Counted from the stretch's first letter, positions 52,732 to 62,504 are shown. The stretch: 64,000 nt of DNA from Planctomycetales bacterium (GCA_020427005.1 JAGQOY010000005.1:1-64000); one strand, 5' to 3'. The notes: generated from the letters alone by a model not told the origin. Numbers and translations are program-made.

Positions 52732-53979
52732 GTGAGTATCAATGCCGCACGCTTGTTAAAACGCTTCATTCGCTATGTTCAAGTAGAGACTACCGCCAAT
52801 CCTGAAGTCGAGACTTACCCCAGTTCGCGAGGGCAACTAGAGCTTGGCCATATACTTGTGAATGAACTTCGCGAGATGGGGCTCGACAATGCACATCAAG
52901 ATGAAAACGGGCTGGTCTGGGCCCTAATTCCGAGTTCGGTAACCGGGCCCGTTCCCACGCTTCTATTCAACGCGCATTTGGATACGTCACCCGATGCTTC
53001 AGGCAAGGATATCAAACCGCAGATCATCGAATGCTACTCGGGTGGAGACATTCACCTTGGAAACTCGGGGCAAGTTATTCGCCCTGCTGAATGCTCCGAA
53101 CTGGGCGGCTTGCAAGGTCACTGCTTAGTTACGACGGATGGCACAACACTGCTTGGTGGTGATGACAAGGCTGGTGTGTCCGTCATCATGGAAATTGCCG
53201 AGCATTTGCTGGAACGGCCCGAGCTTCCGCATGGAGCAGTGCAAATCCTGTTTACGTGCGATGAAGAGATTGGTCGAGGAGCCAATTACTTTGATCTTGC
53301 AAAGATCTCTGCCACAGCAGGTTATACGTTGGATGGAGCAGGTGCAGATCAAATTGAGGCTGAAAATTTTTCCGCGGACATGTTGATTGTTCAAGCTTTC
53401 GGTCACGTGATTCATCCGGCGATAGCCTATGGCCGAATGGTCAATGCCATACGTGGCCTAGGATTGCTTCTTGCAGAATTGCCTCTCGATCGACTATCAC
53501 CCGAAACGACCTGTGATAGAGAAGGGTTTATACACCCGTATGCAATTCAAGGCTCAGTGGACAAAGCGGAATTAAAGTTCTTGCTCCGCGATTTTCGGGC
53601 GCAAACTTTAGACGACTATCAGCAACTTGTTTGCGCCGCAGCAGAACGAGTCATGGCCCGAATGCCAAACCTTCGCTTCCAGATTGACCGAAATCGACAG
53701 TATCGGAATATGTCGGACTACTTTCACTCGGTCCCGCATGTGGTTGATTTTGCGTTGCAAGCGTTTGAAGTATTAGGGCGGAGGGGAAGGGTAGGAGCTA
53801 TCCGAGGTGGTACTGATGGAGCCATGTTCTCCGAGCGGGGGCTGCCCACTCCAAATTTGTCGGTGGGGCAACACAATATCCATAGCGTGCTTGAATTTGT
53901 TTCTCTTGATCAGATGGTGGCCGCCGTTGAGCACGCTGTGAGACTGCTTGAAATCTGGCAACTGCAGGGGCGAAGTTGA
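52732..53979 (+). CDS. pepT: Peptidase T-like M20 aminotripeptidase
   Basis: 415 residues, GTG start with AAGGA upstream. M20 zinc site residues are visible: FNAHLDTSPD (His 82, Asp 84), GGDDKAG (Asp 144/145), catalytic/ligand Glu pair in TCDEEIGRGA (178-179), Asp of YTLDGAG, and the last His in GQHNIHSVLEFVSL. IRGGTDGAMFSERGLPTPNL is the family's typical loop. The middle dimerisation domain (about 215-320) has the family's HPAIAYGRMVNAI. It removes an N-terminal residue from tripeptides in the cytoplasm. Stands alone, between the exonuclease and the deacetylase. Confidence 0.92.
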   Translation: MSINAARLLKRFIRYVQVETTANPEVETYPSSRGQLELGHILVNELREMGLDNAHQDENGLVWALIPSSVTGPVPTLLFNAHLDTSPDASGKDIKPQIIECYSGGDIHLGNSGQVIRPAECSELGGLQGHCLVTTDGTTLLGGDDKAGVSVIMEIAEHLLERPELPHGAVQILFTCDEEIGRGANYFDLAKISATAGYTLDGAGADQIEAENFSADMLIVQAFGHVIHPAIAYGRMVNAIRGLGLLLAELPLDRLSPETTCDREGFIHPYAIQGSVDKAELKFLLRDFRAQTLDDYQQLVCAAAERVMARMPNLRFQIDRNRQYRNMSDYFHSVPHVVDFALQAFEVLGRRGRVGAIRGGTDGAMFSERGLPTPNLSVGQHNIHSVLEFVSLDQMVAAVEHAVRLLEIWQLQGRS

Positions 53980-54018
53980 GTTAGGCGCGTTACTATTTTG
54001 CAGTTATACAGACTGAAA

Positions 54019-54843
54019 TTAGGTAATGGCGCCAGGGAAGAGCCACTCTCTGTGATCTGAATGCATACGCCCAGCATATTCACTTACTTCGTACAACTCG
54101 ATCGGCCCCGCAGCGGCAGTGACTCCTAATCTCTGCAATTCGTTTGAAAAATGCTCGTGCCGTAGCATATGCAATCCACGCAACCATCCCTCTAGCCAGA
54201 CTAAACGAGCCGAGTAGTCGTTCGGTAGTTGGTCCATCAGGCCGTCATGGAACGGTAGCCATTGAAATACCTGGGACGCATGGCAGGCTACCATATCCAC
54301 AACTTGCCGCCCCTCCTCAGCGGTGAGCAAAACTATGTCAGGGCGAAATTTGCATGGGCGAGTGAACAAGTCGCACATGTAGGCCACCACCGGGTCGAAT
54401 TTCAGAGCAGGTGATTCTGGGCAAACATGCGGCACAGTAACCATGTAAGAGGCATCTTGTACTGCGGTGCCCACGGCGCGGTGATCTGGATGGTAGTCGT
54501 TGGTTCGATGGGTCAAAACTATGTGGGGTTGGAATTCTCGTATTTCTCGTATGATGGCCTGCCGGAGAATCAAGTCAGGTACTAGACTACCATCGGGAAA
54601 ATCCCAAGTTAGATAAGCCTGTGCACCTACACTTTTTCCTGCCCGTGCTGCTTCCAGACGCCGGAGGCCAATAAGTACTTCAGGTGCAACTTCATGATGG
54701 CCACTCCGTCCATCAGTAACCGAGATTATGCGTACGCATGCACCACGATTGCATTGTCGAGCTATCAAGCCTCCTGCAAAAATCTCTGCGTCGTCAGGGT
54801 GGGCTCCGAATACAAGTACTCTACAGTTTTCAGCTGTGTTCAC
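54019..54843 (-). CDS. PIG-L family N-acetylglucosaminyl deacetylase-like (LmbE)
   Basis: 274 residues with a GTG start overlapping the previous stop by 4 bases (GTGA). Zinc motif AHPDDAE (14-20), then GGLIARQCNRG, SVTDGRSG and LTHRTNDYHPDHRAVG (the second zinc motif). It hydrolyses an N-acetyl group of an aminosugar conjugate; the family includes BshB-like enzymes, but no bshA/bshC gene is near, so the substrate is open. Coupled to the 70-residue gene immediately upstream. Confidence 0.9.
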   Translation of the reverse strand: MNTAENCRVLVFGAHPDDAEIFAGGLIARQCNRGACVRIISVTDGRSGHHEVAPEVLIGLRRLEAARAGKSVGAQAYLTWDFPDGSLVPDLILRQAIIREIREFQPHIVLTHRTNDYHPDHRAVGTAVQDASYMVTVPHVCPESPALKFDPVVAYMCDLFTRPCKFRPDIVLLTAEEGRQVVDMVACHASQVFQWLPFHDGLMDQLPNDYSARLVWLEGWLRGLHMLRHEHFSNELQRLGVTAAAGPIELYEVSEYAGRMHSDHREWLFPGAIT

Positions 54844-55052
54844 TTGCTTCCCTCATAGAGCACGATCACAAGTACATCCGATGCAGGGAACGATCCCATC
54901 GGTAAACCTCCACTGCCCGATCCCGTTTGTGGCGCTATATTTCCAGTTATCGATACAATACTGGCCCCGTTCTGGGATGCCCAATCATTGATTTCCGCCT
55001 CGAGATCATTAAGCTCACTCTCGATACCCTTAAAAATCTTAACTTTTCGCAA
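54840..55052 (-). CDS. Small conserved-looking protein overlapping the PIG-L gene
   Basis: 70 residues starting at TTG 55052 with AGGA about 9 bases upstream (TAGGATACGATCAA). An open frame 60 codons longer exists, but its added part has no family-like pattern. The protein reads LRKVKIFKGIESELNDLEAE, NGASIVSITGNIAPQTG and SDVLVIVLYEG: a helical segment then two strands. I recall similar short planctomycete proteins of unknown function. Its stop overlaps the PIG-L start, so both are probably translated together. Confidence 0.7.
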   Translation of the reverse strand: MRKVKIFKGIESELNDLEAEINDWASQNGASIVSITGNIAPQTGSGSGGLPMGSFPASDVLVIVLYEGSK

Positions 55053-55316
55053 TTGATCGTATCCTATTAAAAAGATATGACACAATCGGACCGAACTTAC
55101 GACTAAGACGATCCGCTTCGCTTGAACTAGTATAGAAATTTTACCAGACACGCCGCGTCCGAAGTAGCCAGTAAAAAAACTTGAAATGGTCGGTCGCTTG
55201 TTGCAACTCTTGAGTGCTTGCTGCCTGAGCAAAACGCGCTAATGCAGTAACCAACCGACTGTCGACGGAGTAACGAGGAAGGATGAATCAATGGTGCCTC
55301 GGTAGAATTTACGATA

Positions 55317-56486
55317 CTAATTGTTCGAATTCAGTAGTTCTACAAGTTGACGTTGTCCGCGATGAAATCGCTTTCCCACGCGTTCTGCATTTGCGACCAT
55401 AGACTCGGGGCGACCTGCACAGCAGCTTTGGCCAAAATATTTCTTGTAATTCCACACTAAGTCTCGCCACATGCGAGGATCGATACCTAGTGCAGACAGT
55501 ACTTTCCGAAGCTTTTGGGTGATTTCTTCAGCCGATAGGGCTATCTGAAGCCCGGCGGTCCAATTGAGTAGCATTAAGTAGTCTTTCAGCGTTAGATTCA
55601 GAAAACCCTTATCGCTTGCTCGCACTCCGCGGGCGTGAAGCTCTGGATCATGCGATAATTTTGTAGTATTCATAGACAAGGGGGCCAGCCAAGCATCGCG
55701 TTTGATCCGACGCCCCGTCCCATTCCTTCGTTTTTGGGCCCTCTTGCGTTTAAGTTCTCGCACAGGTGTGTTTCGTATTTCCTTGCCAGCATCCTCAGGT
55801 GTAATGGCAACTAAATCAAATGCAGCGGCATCGATTTCTGCGCCTTGCTCTGATTGAATCCGATCATAGGCCGATGTATGTATTGCCTCAGCGGGTAATG
55901 TAGCCATCGCGGCACGCACCGGATTCAAGTCGACGTACATGGCGCAGGCCAACAGTCCGGTTTCATCGGCAATACGCTGAGCCTTAAACCGCCCCTCCCA
56001 GAACCGTCCTGTACACTCATCATGGCGATTTGCCAGCCGTGCAATGGGTTCACACAAGGCTCGCATAAACCAAGAGATATCCGACAATCGCGAGCGAATT
56101 ACCTGCATTCGCTCCGAGTTGCCAGCCAAGGCCAGCACATCCGTAGTGGTCGGCTCAGCCAGCTGTTCATCCATTCTTCGACCTGGAAAAACACGCAGCC
56201 ACCGCAGCGCTACTTCTTGATCGGACCACTTGGATACAACATCGGGTCGATTGCGCAAGATTAGGTGGATGTGGTTACTCATGATAGCGTAGGTAAGTAC
56301 ATCGATCCCGAAAACGGAAGCTAGGGCTTCCATTCTTCGCCTGATCCATTCCCTACGAAACGAGTAATCTCTGCCTGTTTTATCATCCACCCCCGCCAGG
56401 AAAGCCCGACGTACGCAGCGTTGAATTGCATGGACGATACAAATCTCCGAAGCATCAAACTGTTCCGATCTGGTTGGTCTACCCAT
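55317..56486 (-). CDS. Y1 (HUH) transposase-like protein, REP-associated type
   Basis: About 389 residues. Y1 transposase core: the HUH motif in IMSNHIHLILRNRP (His-Ile-His), VALRWLRVFPGRR, and the tyrosine-containing segment ACAMYVDLNPVRAAMA with FWEGRFKAQRI. The arrangement is that of REP-associated tyrosine transposases, which cleave single-stranded palindromes. The C-terminal half (about 230-389) is an extra region with a basic KRKRAQKRRNG segment. ATG 56486 has GGAGG 9 bases upstream; the earlier ATG at 56492 is too close. A perfect palindrome lies 37 bases upstream. Confidence 0.85.
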   Translation of the reverse strand: MGRPTRSEQFDASEICIVHAIQRCVRRAFLAGVDDKTGRDYSFRREWIRRRMEALASVFGIDVLTYAIMSNHIHLILRNRPDVVSKWSDQEVALRWLRVFPGRRMDEQLAEPTTTDVLALAGNSERMQVIRSRLSDISWFMRALCEPIARLANRHDECTGRFWEGRFKAQRIADETGLLACAMYVDLNPVRAAMATLPAEAIHTSAYDRIQSEQGAEIDAAAFDLVAITPEDAGKEIRNTPVRELKRKRAQKRRNGTGRRIKRDAWLAPLSMNTTKLSHDPELHARGVRASDKGFLNLTLKDYLMLLNWTAGLQIALSAEEITQKLRKVLSALGIDPRMWRDLVWNYKKYFGQSCCAGRPESMVANAERVGKRFHRGQRQLVELLNSNN

Positions 56487-56522
56487 AGTCATACTCCTCC
56501 CAGTATTCTAGCCAGCAAATTT

Positions 56523-56561
56523 GTGTAGTCTAGTAGGTGCCAGGCACCTACTAGACTACAC
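56523..56561. repeat. Perfect 39-nt palindrome next to the Y1 transposase
   Basis: GTGTAGTCTAGTAGGTGCC - A - GGCACCTACTAGACTACAC: two 19-bp arms with a single-base centre. It sits directly upstream of the Y1 transposase gene, as expected of a REP/BIME-like substrate. Copies elsewhere were not assessed. Confidence 0.9.
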
Positions 56562-57132
56562 TTGTTCACCGTTCTCTGTAGTGCTTGGCGAGCTAGTCCC
56601 TTTCACTAGGGGCTGGCTGGATGCTGATTGGAGAGTTGGACTCGAACCTTTGCGTGCAGTGCCCGACAAAGGGGTGCAGCAGCGAGACTAACTGATCAAT
56701 CATCTTTGGCTGAGCAGCAAACACGAATCCAACAAGCGTCGCGATTTCTAGCATTAGCGTGGTTAGAATTCCCACCTTCTTTTTTTTTTCGATAACGCAT
56801 GTTCTACTCCAAGTTAGCGATAGCACAGTTTCTTGCGGCTTCCTTCCTAATTCCGAGGATTTCATGCACCTAATGCTTGCCGCGATTAACAAAACTTTCC
56901 ACAGCAAAATGAATGCCATACTCGGTGAGGCTCCCAGGTTTTAGTGCTAAGTCATTGCCACGCAGTCATTTGCAATTCAATCGAAAAAGTTATGGCGGCA
57001 CAAAAGCTGGTTATGAAGTTACAATGCATTGCAATACTTGGAATGAAGTCTAGCCGCGAAATTTTGACGGTGCTGCCACCACTGTGTTGGTAACGAGCAA
57101 GTTTGGCTGCCACAGTGAATTAAGGAACTCTT
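56562..57132. other. Intergenic region upstream of the helicase gene
   Basis: About 570 bases without a convincing gene. One small minus-strand frame (56593-56919, 108 residues, with a poly-Lys stretch from a T-tract) has no recognisable domain, so I leave it out. The end carries AAGGA before the helicase ATG at 57133. Confidence 0.4.
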
Positions 57133-59640
57133 ATGACCGCCACTCCAGGCCCAGGTTTTCGCCAGGCACTCCAAGCTGCCGTCGACCGCGATGTGATCGC
57201 AGCTGAGTATTTCGATTTGTTACCATTTTCTCCTTATCCGGTTCAGGAAGAGGCCTTACTCAGCTGGTTTACGGGTGAGCAAGGGGTTCTGGTCTGTGCA
57301 CCGACGGGAACGGGAAAAACTCTGATTGCCGAAGCGGCGGTTTATGAGGCATTACGAACAGGGCGACAAGCCTATTACACAACTCCTTTGATTGCGTTAA
57401 CAGATCAGAAACTGCACGAACTTCGGCAAAGTGCTCGGCGCTGGGGTTTTTCCGAATCAGATATTGGATTGGTTACAGGAAATCGCAAAGTCAATTCGGA
57501 TGCTCCAATTCTGGTCGTCGTAGCCGAAATACTTTTGAATCGCCTACTGCAGCCTGACAGTTTTGATTTCAGCAGCGTCAGCGCTGTCATTATGGACGAG
57601 TTCCACAGCTTTAACGATCCTGAGCGGGGTATCGTTTGGGAATTGACATTGGGCCTTTTACCACACCAAGTCCGAACGTTGTTGTTGAGCGCAACTGTTG
57701 GTAACAGTTTTGACTTCACCAACTGGCTAAGTCGAAGTTGTAATCGCAACTTACGTTTGGTTGAGGGTAAAGAACGCAAAGTGCCTTTGAGTTTCAATTG
57801 GATTGACGACTACATGTTGGATGAGTGGATCGAAAGGATGTTTGAAGGAGATGAGGAGTCTCGAAGAACACCGGCACTAATTTTTTGTTTTAATCGAGAC
57901 GAGTGTTGGCAGGTAGCAGAATTACTCAAAGGTAAGAAGGTTGTAGAGAAGTTGCAGCAAGGGCGGCTCTCGGACCGATTGGGGGAGCATGATTGGTCCG
58001 AGGGAGCCGGTCCCAAGTTGAAACAGTTGCTACAACGTGGCGTTGGGGTACATCATGCGGGCATTCTGCCAAAATATCGCAGAATCGTTGAAGAACTATT
58101 TCAGGAGAAGTTGCTCAGTGTGGCGGTCTGTACTGAAACATTGTCGGCTGGAATTAATTTACCGGCGAGATCCGTAGTGCTACCTACTATCTTGAAAGGT
58201 CCGAAGGAGAAGCGGCGACCTATCGACACTGCAGCGGCTCAGCAGATTTTTGGCCGTGCTGGACGGCCACAATTTGACAAGGAAGGCTTTGTATATGCCT
58301 TGGCGCACGAAGACGATGTAAAGCTTCTTCGATGGCGCGAAAAATATGACGCCATTCCCGAGGACACTAAGGACCCTGGATTATTGAGGGCTAAAAAGGC
58401 CCTCAAGAAAAAGATGCCCAAACGGCGTGACGGTGAGACTTACTGGACGCAGGAGCAGTTTGAGAAACTCCGTACTGGTTCTGCTGCGAATTTGGCCAGC
58501 AAAGGAAATCTGCCCTGGCGTCTTTTGGCATATATGCTCCTAAAATCATCCCAAGTACAACCATTGCGTGATCTGATTGGTCGACGTCTTTTGGATTCAA
58601 AATCCATGGAGTTATCTCAGCGCAAGCTCAACGAGATGTTAGTGACGCTGTGGACCGCCGGGTATGTTGAGCTACAGCCTCACCCGCAACCAGTTGGTAC
58701 ACAAATTCACCAATCGTCATTTTCAGATGCGAAACAAAAACACTTATTGCCACCAGCAAAAGTAGGTGGCTTGTTTGAGGCTGCGGGTATGTCGGATCTC
58801 GTGCGAGCGGCACAGCATGAGCTGAATCCTGCAATCCACAGTGAGCAGCAATCATTAGATGTAGCTAGCAGTTCTGCCAGTCGAGGGTACGACCTAGATA
58901 ATTTTAAGCCCGAACATGCCTGCCCTACGGAGCGATTAGAACTACTTGTTCAACTGCGAAGTATCAATCCATTGTACGGTGTTTTTCTATCAAACCACCT
59001 CGCAATTGCGGACGATACGGAACGCTTGTTGGCTCTTGAAAGTGCACTTGATCTACCCCGAACGGTCGCACGATTGGTGCGGGTCCCAAAACTAGAAGAG
59101 TTGCCTGCGGGGCCCTTGGCAACTGATCGTCTTGACCCTCTCCTTTTGGAGTTAGGTTTGGCTAGCCAGGAAGAATTGATCGGAAAGCCACCCAGAGACG
59201 AGGAGAATGCGAGTCGTCGTGGTGTTTTTGATGAGCCACCCGTTTGGATAATTAGTATTGGAGAAAAACTTCGACGACTCTTTAACTATGATTTTCCAAA
59301 AGTTCACGATCTGCATACGACTCCTGTGCATGTAGCTGGTGAAGTTCTAGAGTTTGGAGGGCAGTTCAACAAATACATCTTGGCAAAGGGGTTGCAAAAG
59401 CAAGAAGGAGTAATTTTTCGGCACTTGCTTAGGCTGATTCTCCTGCTGGATGAAATGGCTAGTATTCCGCCGATTGAAAGTACTCCCGAGGATTGGGAGG
59501 ATCGCCTGGACAACCTAATAGAACGACTGACCGAATGTTGCAGAATAGTCGATCCTGAGAGTACTGATGAAGCACTGGAGCAAGGTTGTGGTGGCGATGA
59601 GCTCGCAAGAGCATTCGAAGTCAAACGCCGCAAGAAGTGA
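57133..59640 (+). CDS. Ski2-like DEAD/DEAH superfamily 2 helicase
   Basis: 835 residues. N-terminal helicase core: Q-like PYPVQEEALLSWF, Walker A APTGTGKT (56-63), TTPLIALTDQK, Walker B DEFH (155-158) and SAT (186-188). The second RecA domain has IFCFNRDECWQ, VGVHHAGILPKYRRIVEE, VCTETLSAGINLPARSVVL and motif VI FGRAGRPQFDKEG. The layout fits the Ski2/Mtr4/Hel308-like branch. The C-terminal half (about 410-835) contains a winged-helix-like and helical region without known enzymatic motifs. ATP-driven unwinding of RNA or DNA; the substrate cannot be stated. AAGGA lies upstream of the ATG. Convergent with the TPR protein, stops 11 bases apart. Confidence 0.9.
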   Translation: MTATPGPGFRQALQAAVDRDVIAAEYFDLLPFSPYPVQEEALLSWFTGEQGVLVCAPTGTGKTLIAEAAVYEALRTGRQAYYTTPLIALTDQKLHELRQSARRWGFSESDIGLVTGNRKVNSDAPILVVVAEILLNRLLQPDSFDFSSVSAVIMDEFHSFNDPERGIVWELTLGLLPHQVRTLLLSATVGNSFDFTNWLSRSCNRNLRLVEGKERKVPLSFNWIDDYMLDEWIERMFEGDEESRRTPALIFCFNRDECWQVAELLKGKKVVEKLQQGRLSDRLGEHDWSEGAGPKLKQLLQRGVGVHHAGILPKYRRIVEELFQEKLLSVAVCTETLSAGINLPARSVVLPTILKGPKEKRRPIDTAAAQQIFGRAGRPQFDKEGFVYALAHEDDVKLLRWREKYDAIPEDTKDPGLLRAKKALKKKMPKRRDGETYWTQEQFEKLRTGSAANLASKGNLPWRLLAYMLLKSSQVQPLRDLIGRRLLDSKSMELSQRKLNEMLVTLWTAGYVELQPHPQPVGTQIHQSSFSDAKQKHLLPPAKVGGLFEAAGMSDLVRAAQHELNPAIHSEQQSLDVASSSASRGYDLDNFKPEHACPTERLELLVQLRSINPLYGVFLSNHLAIADDTERLLALESALDLPRTVARLVRVPKLEELPAGPLATDRLDPLLLELGLASQEELIGKPPRDEENASRRGVFDEPPVWIISIGEKLRRLFNYDFPKVHDLHTTPVHVAGEVLEFGGQFNKYILAKGLQKQEGVIFRHLLRLILLLDEMASIPPIESTPEDWEDRLDNLIERLTECCRIVDPESTDEALEQGCGGDELARAFEVKRRKK

Positions 59641-59651
59641 CGCCAGAAGTT

Positions 59652-62504
59652 TCAGGGGGCTTGTCGAAAACGGGCCAGCTGCTTGCGATAGTGATTCGTA
59701 CGTGGGTCGATGTGAACGCATTGTTGCATCGAAATAATAGCTGCTTCAACCAAACCGCGTCGAAACTGAATCTCAGCCAGAGTGTCAAGATAGGTAGCCG
59801 AATTTGGCGCGATGGCAACAGCTCGATGAGCCAGCTGTGCGGCATATTCCAAATTCTGATCGCACTTGGCATACATCCAGGCGAGATTATTAAGAGACAT
59901 TGAGTCTGCTGGCCATTTCTCTAGATGCTGTTTCATAGATTGATCGTATAGATCAAAAAGTTCTTGTGCTAGATCCTTTTGACCTGCTAAAACGAGTGGA
60001 GGGAAACACTGTACCACGGACTCGATGTCAAATGGCTGGACGCGATGTGCGGTTTTCAAATGTCGCATTGCAGTTTCAAACCGTTGGTTTTTTATTTCGT
60101 CCAAAGCCCTTTGAAGTCGCTCGGTCTGCACCAAATCCATCAACCAGCCTAGCGAACGAACTGACATACTGAATGTTTCGGCGAACCGTGATCGTTCCCG
60201 CAGTGAATCTACTAGAATAGATCGTCGTAAGTCTGCAGCTTCGAGATGTCTGCTGGTGGCATCCAAGGCTCGAGAATAGGAATAGGCTACGATAAAGGAT
60301 TCATAGCTGTCGGGATCTGACAGTAGGTAAGCAGGCTCAAAGTACTCACAGGCTAACTCCTCGTCTTCGCGGTCGAGAGCATTCTGTCCCACTCGAAAAT
60401 AGCTCATGCTTTCTTCGCTATTATCGTAGGCAGGCATTGCATGTAGCCAACGGGATTCTTCGACTACTTCGGCCTCTTCATATCGGCCGGCCAAAACAAG
60501 CGATTCAATTTCTTGCGGTAGCGAATGATAGCGATAGCCACTTCTACGAAGTATCGAAAAATAGTCAGCTGCAGAAGACCAGCGTCCAAGCTTCATGTTG
60601 ATTTGTGCTAGATCGAGAATATTAGCGGCTGATCGATAGCCATCGCCGGAAGCCAATTCGGTAGCTAGGTCAACCAATCCAAATCCCATTGCTGTATCAG
60701 AAAGTTCACTCAGAATCCGGCTTGCAGCAAAGCGACGGTTGCTAACAGCTTGATCGCGCGCACGGCTGAGCCATTCGGTAATGATGGCCTCATAATTCTC
60801 ACCGAACCAAGCGCGATCGTATTGGTATAGGTGTTCTAGTGCCTGCCAGTTCGCTACGCCTATCTCAAGTCCCTCTGCTTGTTTCGCTAGGCTTCTTGGT
60901 ACAGAGTATAGTAATGCTTTGGCAGATTCTTCGATTTCTGGGAAAATTCCCTGCAGGATAGCATCCTGACAAGGGCGTGAGAGTCTATGGTATCTGCTCT
61001 TAACAAGCTCGAAGAGCATTTGACGTTGTTCGGCTCTCGATAGATGACGGATTATGTAGCCCGACCACAATTGGGCTTCTAGTGCTTCATTGGCATTCCT
61101 TGACAATGCTGGTTCGGCAGCTATGTCCATCAGCGATGTAAGTAATCTCTCTGCTCTTTCGGACTGACCTAAGGATATTAGCAGGGATGCAATCTCAGTG
61201 GCTTCTTCGTACTTTTCAAACTGAAAAGTAGGTTCAGTCAGCTTGGGTCGCAATTCATCTACCCACGGGGCAAAGTTAGATAAGTCGGGCTTCAAACCCG
61301 CTTGCGAAAACACATCATCGTAATTTCCTCGGGATAAAAAGTAATTTCTCCTCCATGGCTGATCGCGTTCTTTGGCAATTGCATCTGCGGCTTCCATTGA
61401 TCCGGAAATAAGCAATGCGTACATTAGCTGCCGAGCATGAAGTTCCACTTCCGGGTCAGACTGCATGTTTCTAACAAGTTGAACTGCAGCTTTGGCTGGT
61501 GCACTCTCTGACGCAATTGAGTCGGATTCTTCTGGATGCTCACTGTTGGTTTCTACTTCGATTTTCAGCAACTGTTCCCAGGTGAAGTTGGATTGCTCGA
61601 ATTCATTTGCAAACTCAAGTAGCACGGCTCTGACGGCTTGATGTGCGGGGCTTCGGCCTGAACCTGAAATGGCGGTTAAGGAGTCTTCCGATATTAATTC
61701 GGTCCACCTTGCCAACCGACATAGCAGAGTGATGCGGGTACGGGGATTTAGGTTAGGTATCTCAAGTGCCGCCTTTGGTTGCCCAGCAAACAAGAGTTGC
61801 CAAGCCTTAACCTCTGGGTCTGCTTCGTTAAGTGTGGGTGCTTCCACCCCGGCGGCCGAAGCGATCCATGAAGCGTATGTTGGTGGCAGTTTGGCGCGCA
61901 TTATGGGCCACGCCAACTTACAATCTCCTTGAGATACCGCCAAAGTCACGATGCGATCCATTTGATAGAGGAATTCAGGCGACATCGGATTGGTAAGTAA
62001 CCGATCAGCATCGATCAGACGCAAGGCGAGCTCCCATTGCCCACGTTGACAGAGGTCAATGATCGAGATGGTGGCGCCATGAGTTAGCGCTTCAAGGAGA
62101 TCGGCGGGCATGTCCGGATGTTCGCTGCCAATACCTAATTGCAAGAGCAGTTCGAGTGCAGCAGCTGCCTCCGACTGTGTGCGATTGGGTAGATCTTTGG
62201 CAGAGGATATTTGCGGTAACGCATCTGGACCAATAGCAAGTAGATCAAGAAACGCTTCACGTCTCGTTTGAAATTCACTGTCACTCAACGCCAAAATGTC
62301 TTGTTCAATGCGAGTTTCGAGAGCCCCCCGTTCTTTGTTTGGCATTTCACTGGTTTCGGGCGGTGCGGCCACCGACCCGTTGAGCTTCAGGCAGAAAAAC
62401 AGTATGGTCGCAACGGTCAGTTTCCATGCGATTAGCGACTGCTGCTTCGTAAAAGTCCCAGACATCGAAAATAAACCTGTGTGAAGCACATTTGGGTGAG
62501 CCAT
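59652..62504 (-). CDS. Large secreted TPR-like repeat protein of unknown function
   Basis: 950 residues from ATG 62504 (AGGA 8 bases upstream), or from ATG 62465 closer to the signal helix (LTVATILFFCLKLNGSVAA). The mature part is helical repeats: LALSDSEFQTRREAFLDLLAIG near the N-terminus resembles a HEAT-like unit. Many degenerate TPR-like units follow (NLARWTELISE-type, RIGQ-type, ALDREDEELACEYFEPAYLLSD, MSLNNLAWMYAKC, ATYLDTLAEIQFRRGLVEAAI). The last 100 residues are classic TPRs. Such proteins scaffold complexes in the periplasm; no partner is evident. Confidence 0.75.
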   Translation of the reverse strand: MAHPNVLHTGLFSMSGTFTKQQSLIAWKLTVATILFFCLKLNGSVAAPPETSEMPNKERGALETRIEQDILALSDSEFQTRREAFLDLLAIGPDALPQISSAKDLPNRTQSEAAAALELLLQLGIGSEHPDMPADLLEALTHGATISIIDLCQRGQWELALRLIDADRLLTNPMSPEFLYQMDRIVTLAVSQGDCKLAWPIMRAKLPPTYASWIASAAGVEAPTLNEADPEVKAWQLLFAGQPKAALEIPNLNPRTRITLLCRLARWTELISEDSLTAISGSGRSPAHQAVRAVLLEFANEFEQSNFTWEQLLKIEVETNSEHPEESDSIASESAPAKAAVQLVRNMQSDPEVELHARQLMYALLISGSMEAADAIAKERDQPWRRNYFLSRGNYDDVFSQAGLKPDLSNFAPWVDELRPKLTEPTFQFEKYEEATEIASLLISLGQSERAERLLTSLMDIAAEPALSRNANEALEAQLWSGYIIRHLSRAEQRQMLFELVKSRYHRLSRPCQDAILQGIFPEIEESAKALLYSVPRSLAKQAEGLEIGVANWQALEHLYQYDRAWFGENYEAIITEWLSRARDQAVSNRRFAASRILSELSDTAMGFGLVDLATELASGDGYRSAANILDLAQINMKLGRWSSAADYFSILRRSGYRYHSLPQEIESLVLAGRYEEAEVVEESRWLHAMPAYDNSEESMSYFRVGQNALDREDEELACEYFEPAYLLSDPDSYESFIVAYSYSRALDATSRHLEAADLRRSILVDSLRERSRFAETFSMSVRSLGWLMDLVQTERLQRALDEIKNQRFETAMRHLKTAHRVQPFDIESVVQCFPPLVLAGQKDLAQELFDLYDQSMKQHLEKWPADSMSLNNLAWMYAKCDQNLEYAAQLAHRAVAIAPNSATYLDTLAEIQFRRGLVEAAIISMQQCVHIDPRTNHYRKQLARFRQAP

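Noticed and set aside
56620..56660. Sequence resembling a tRNA T-arm on the minus strand (GGTTCGAGTCC)
   Set aside because: Flanking stem bases do not pair and no acceptor or anticodon arm is present.
56593..56919. 108-residue minus-strand open frame with a poly-Lys stretch
   Set aside because: The Lys run comes from a T-tract, no domain is seen, and no ribosome-binding site is evident.
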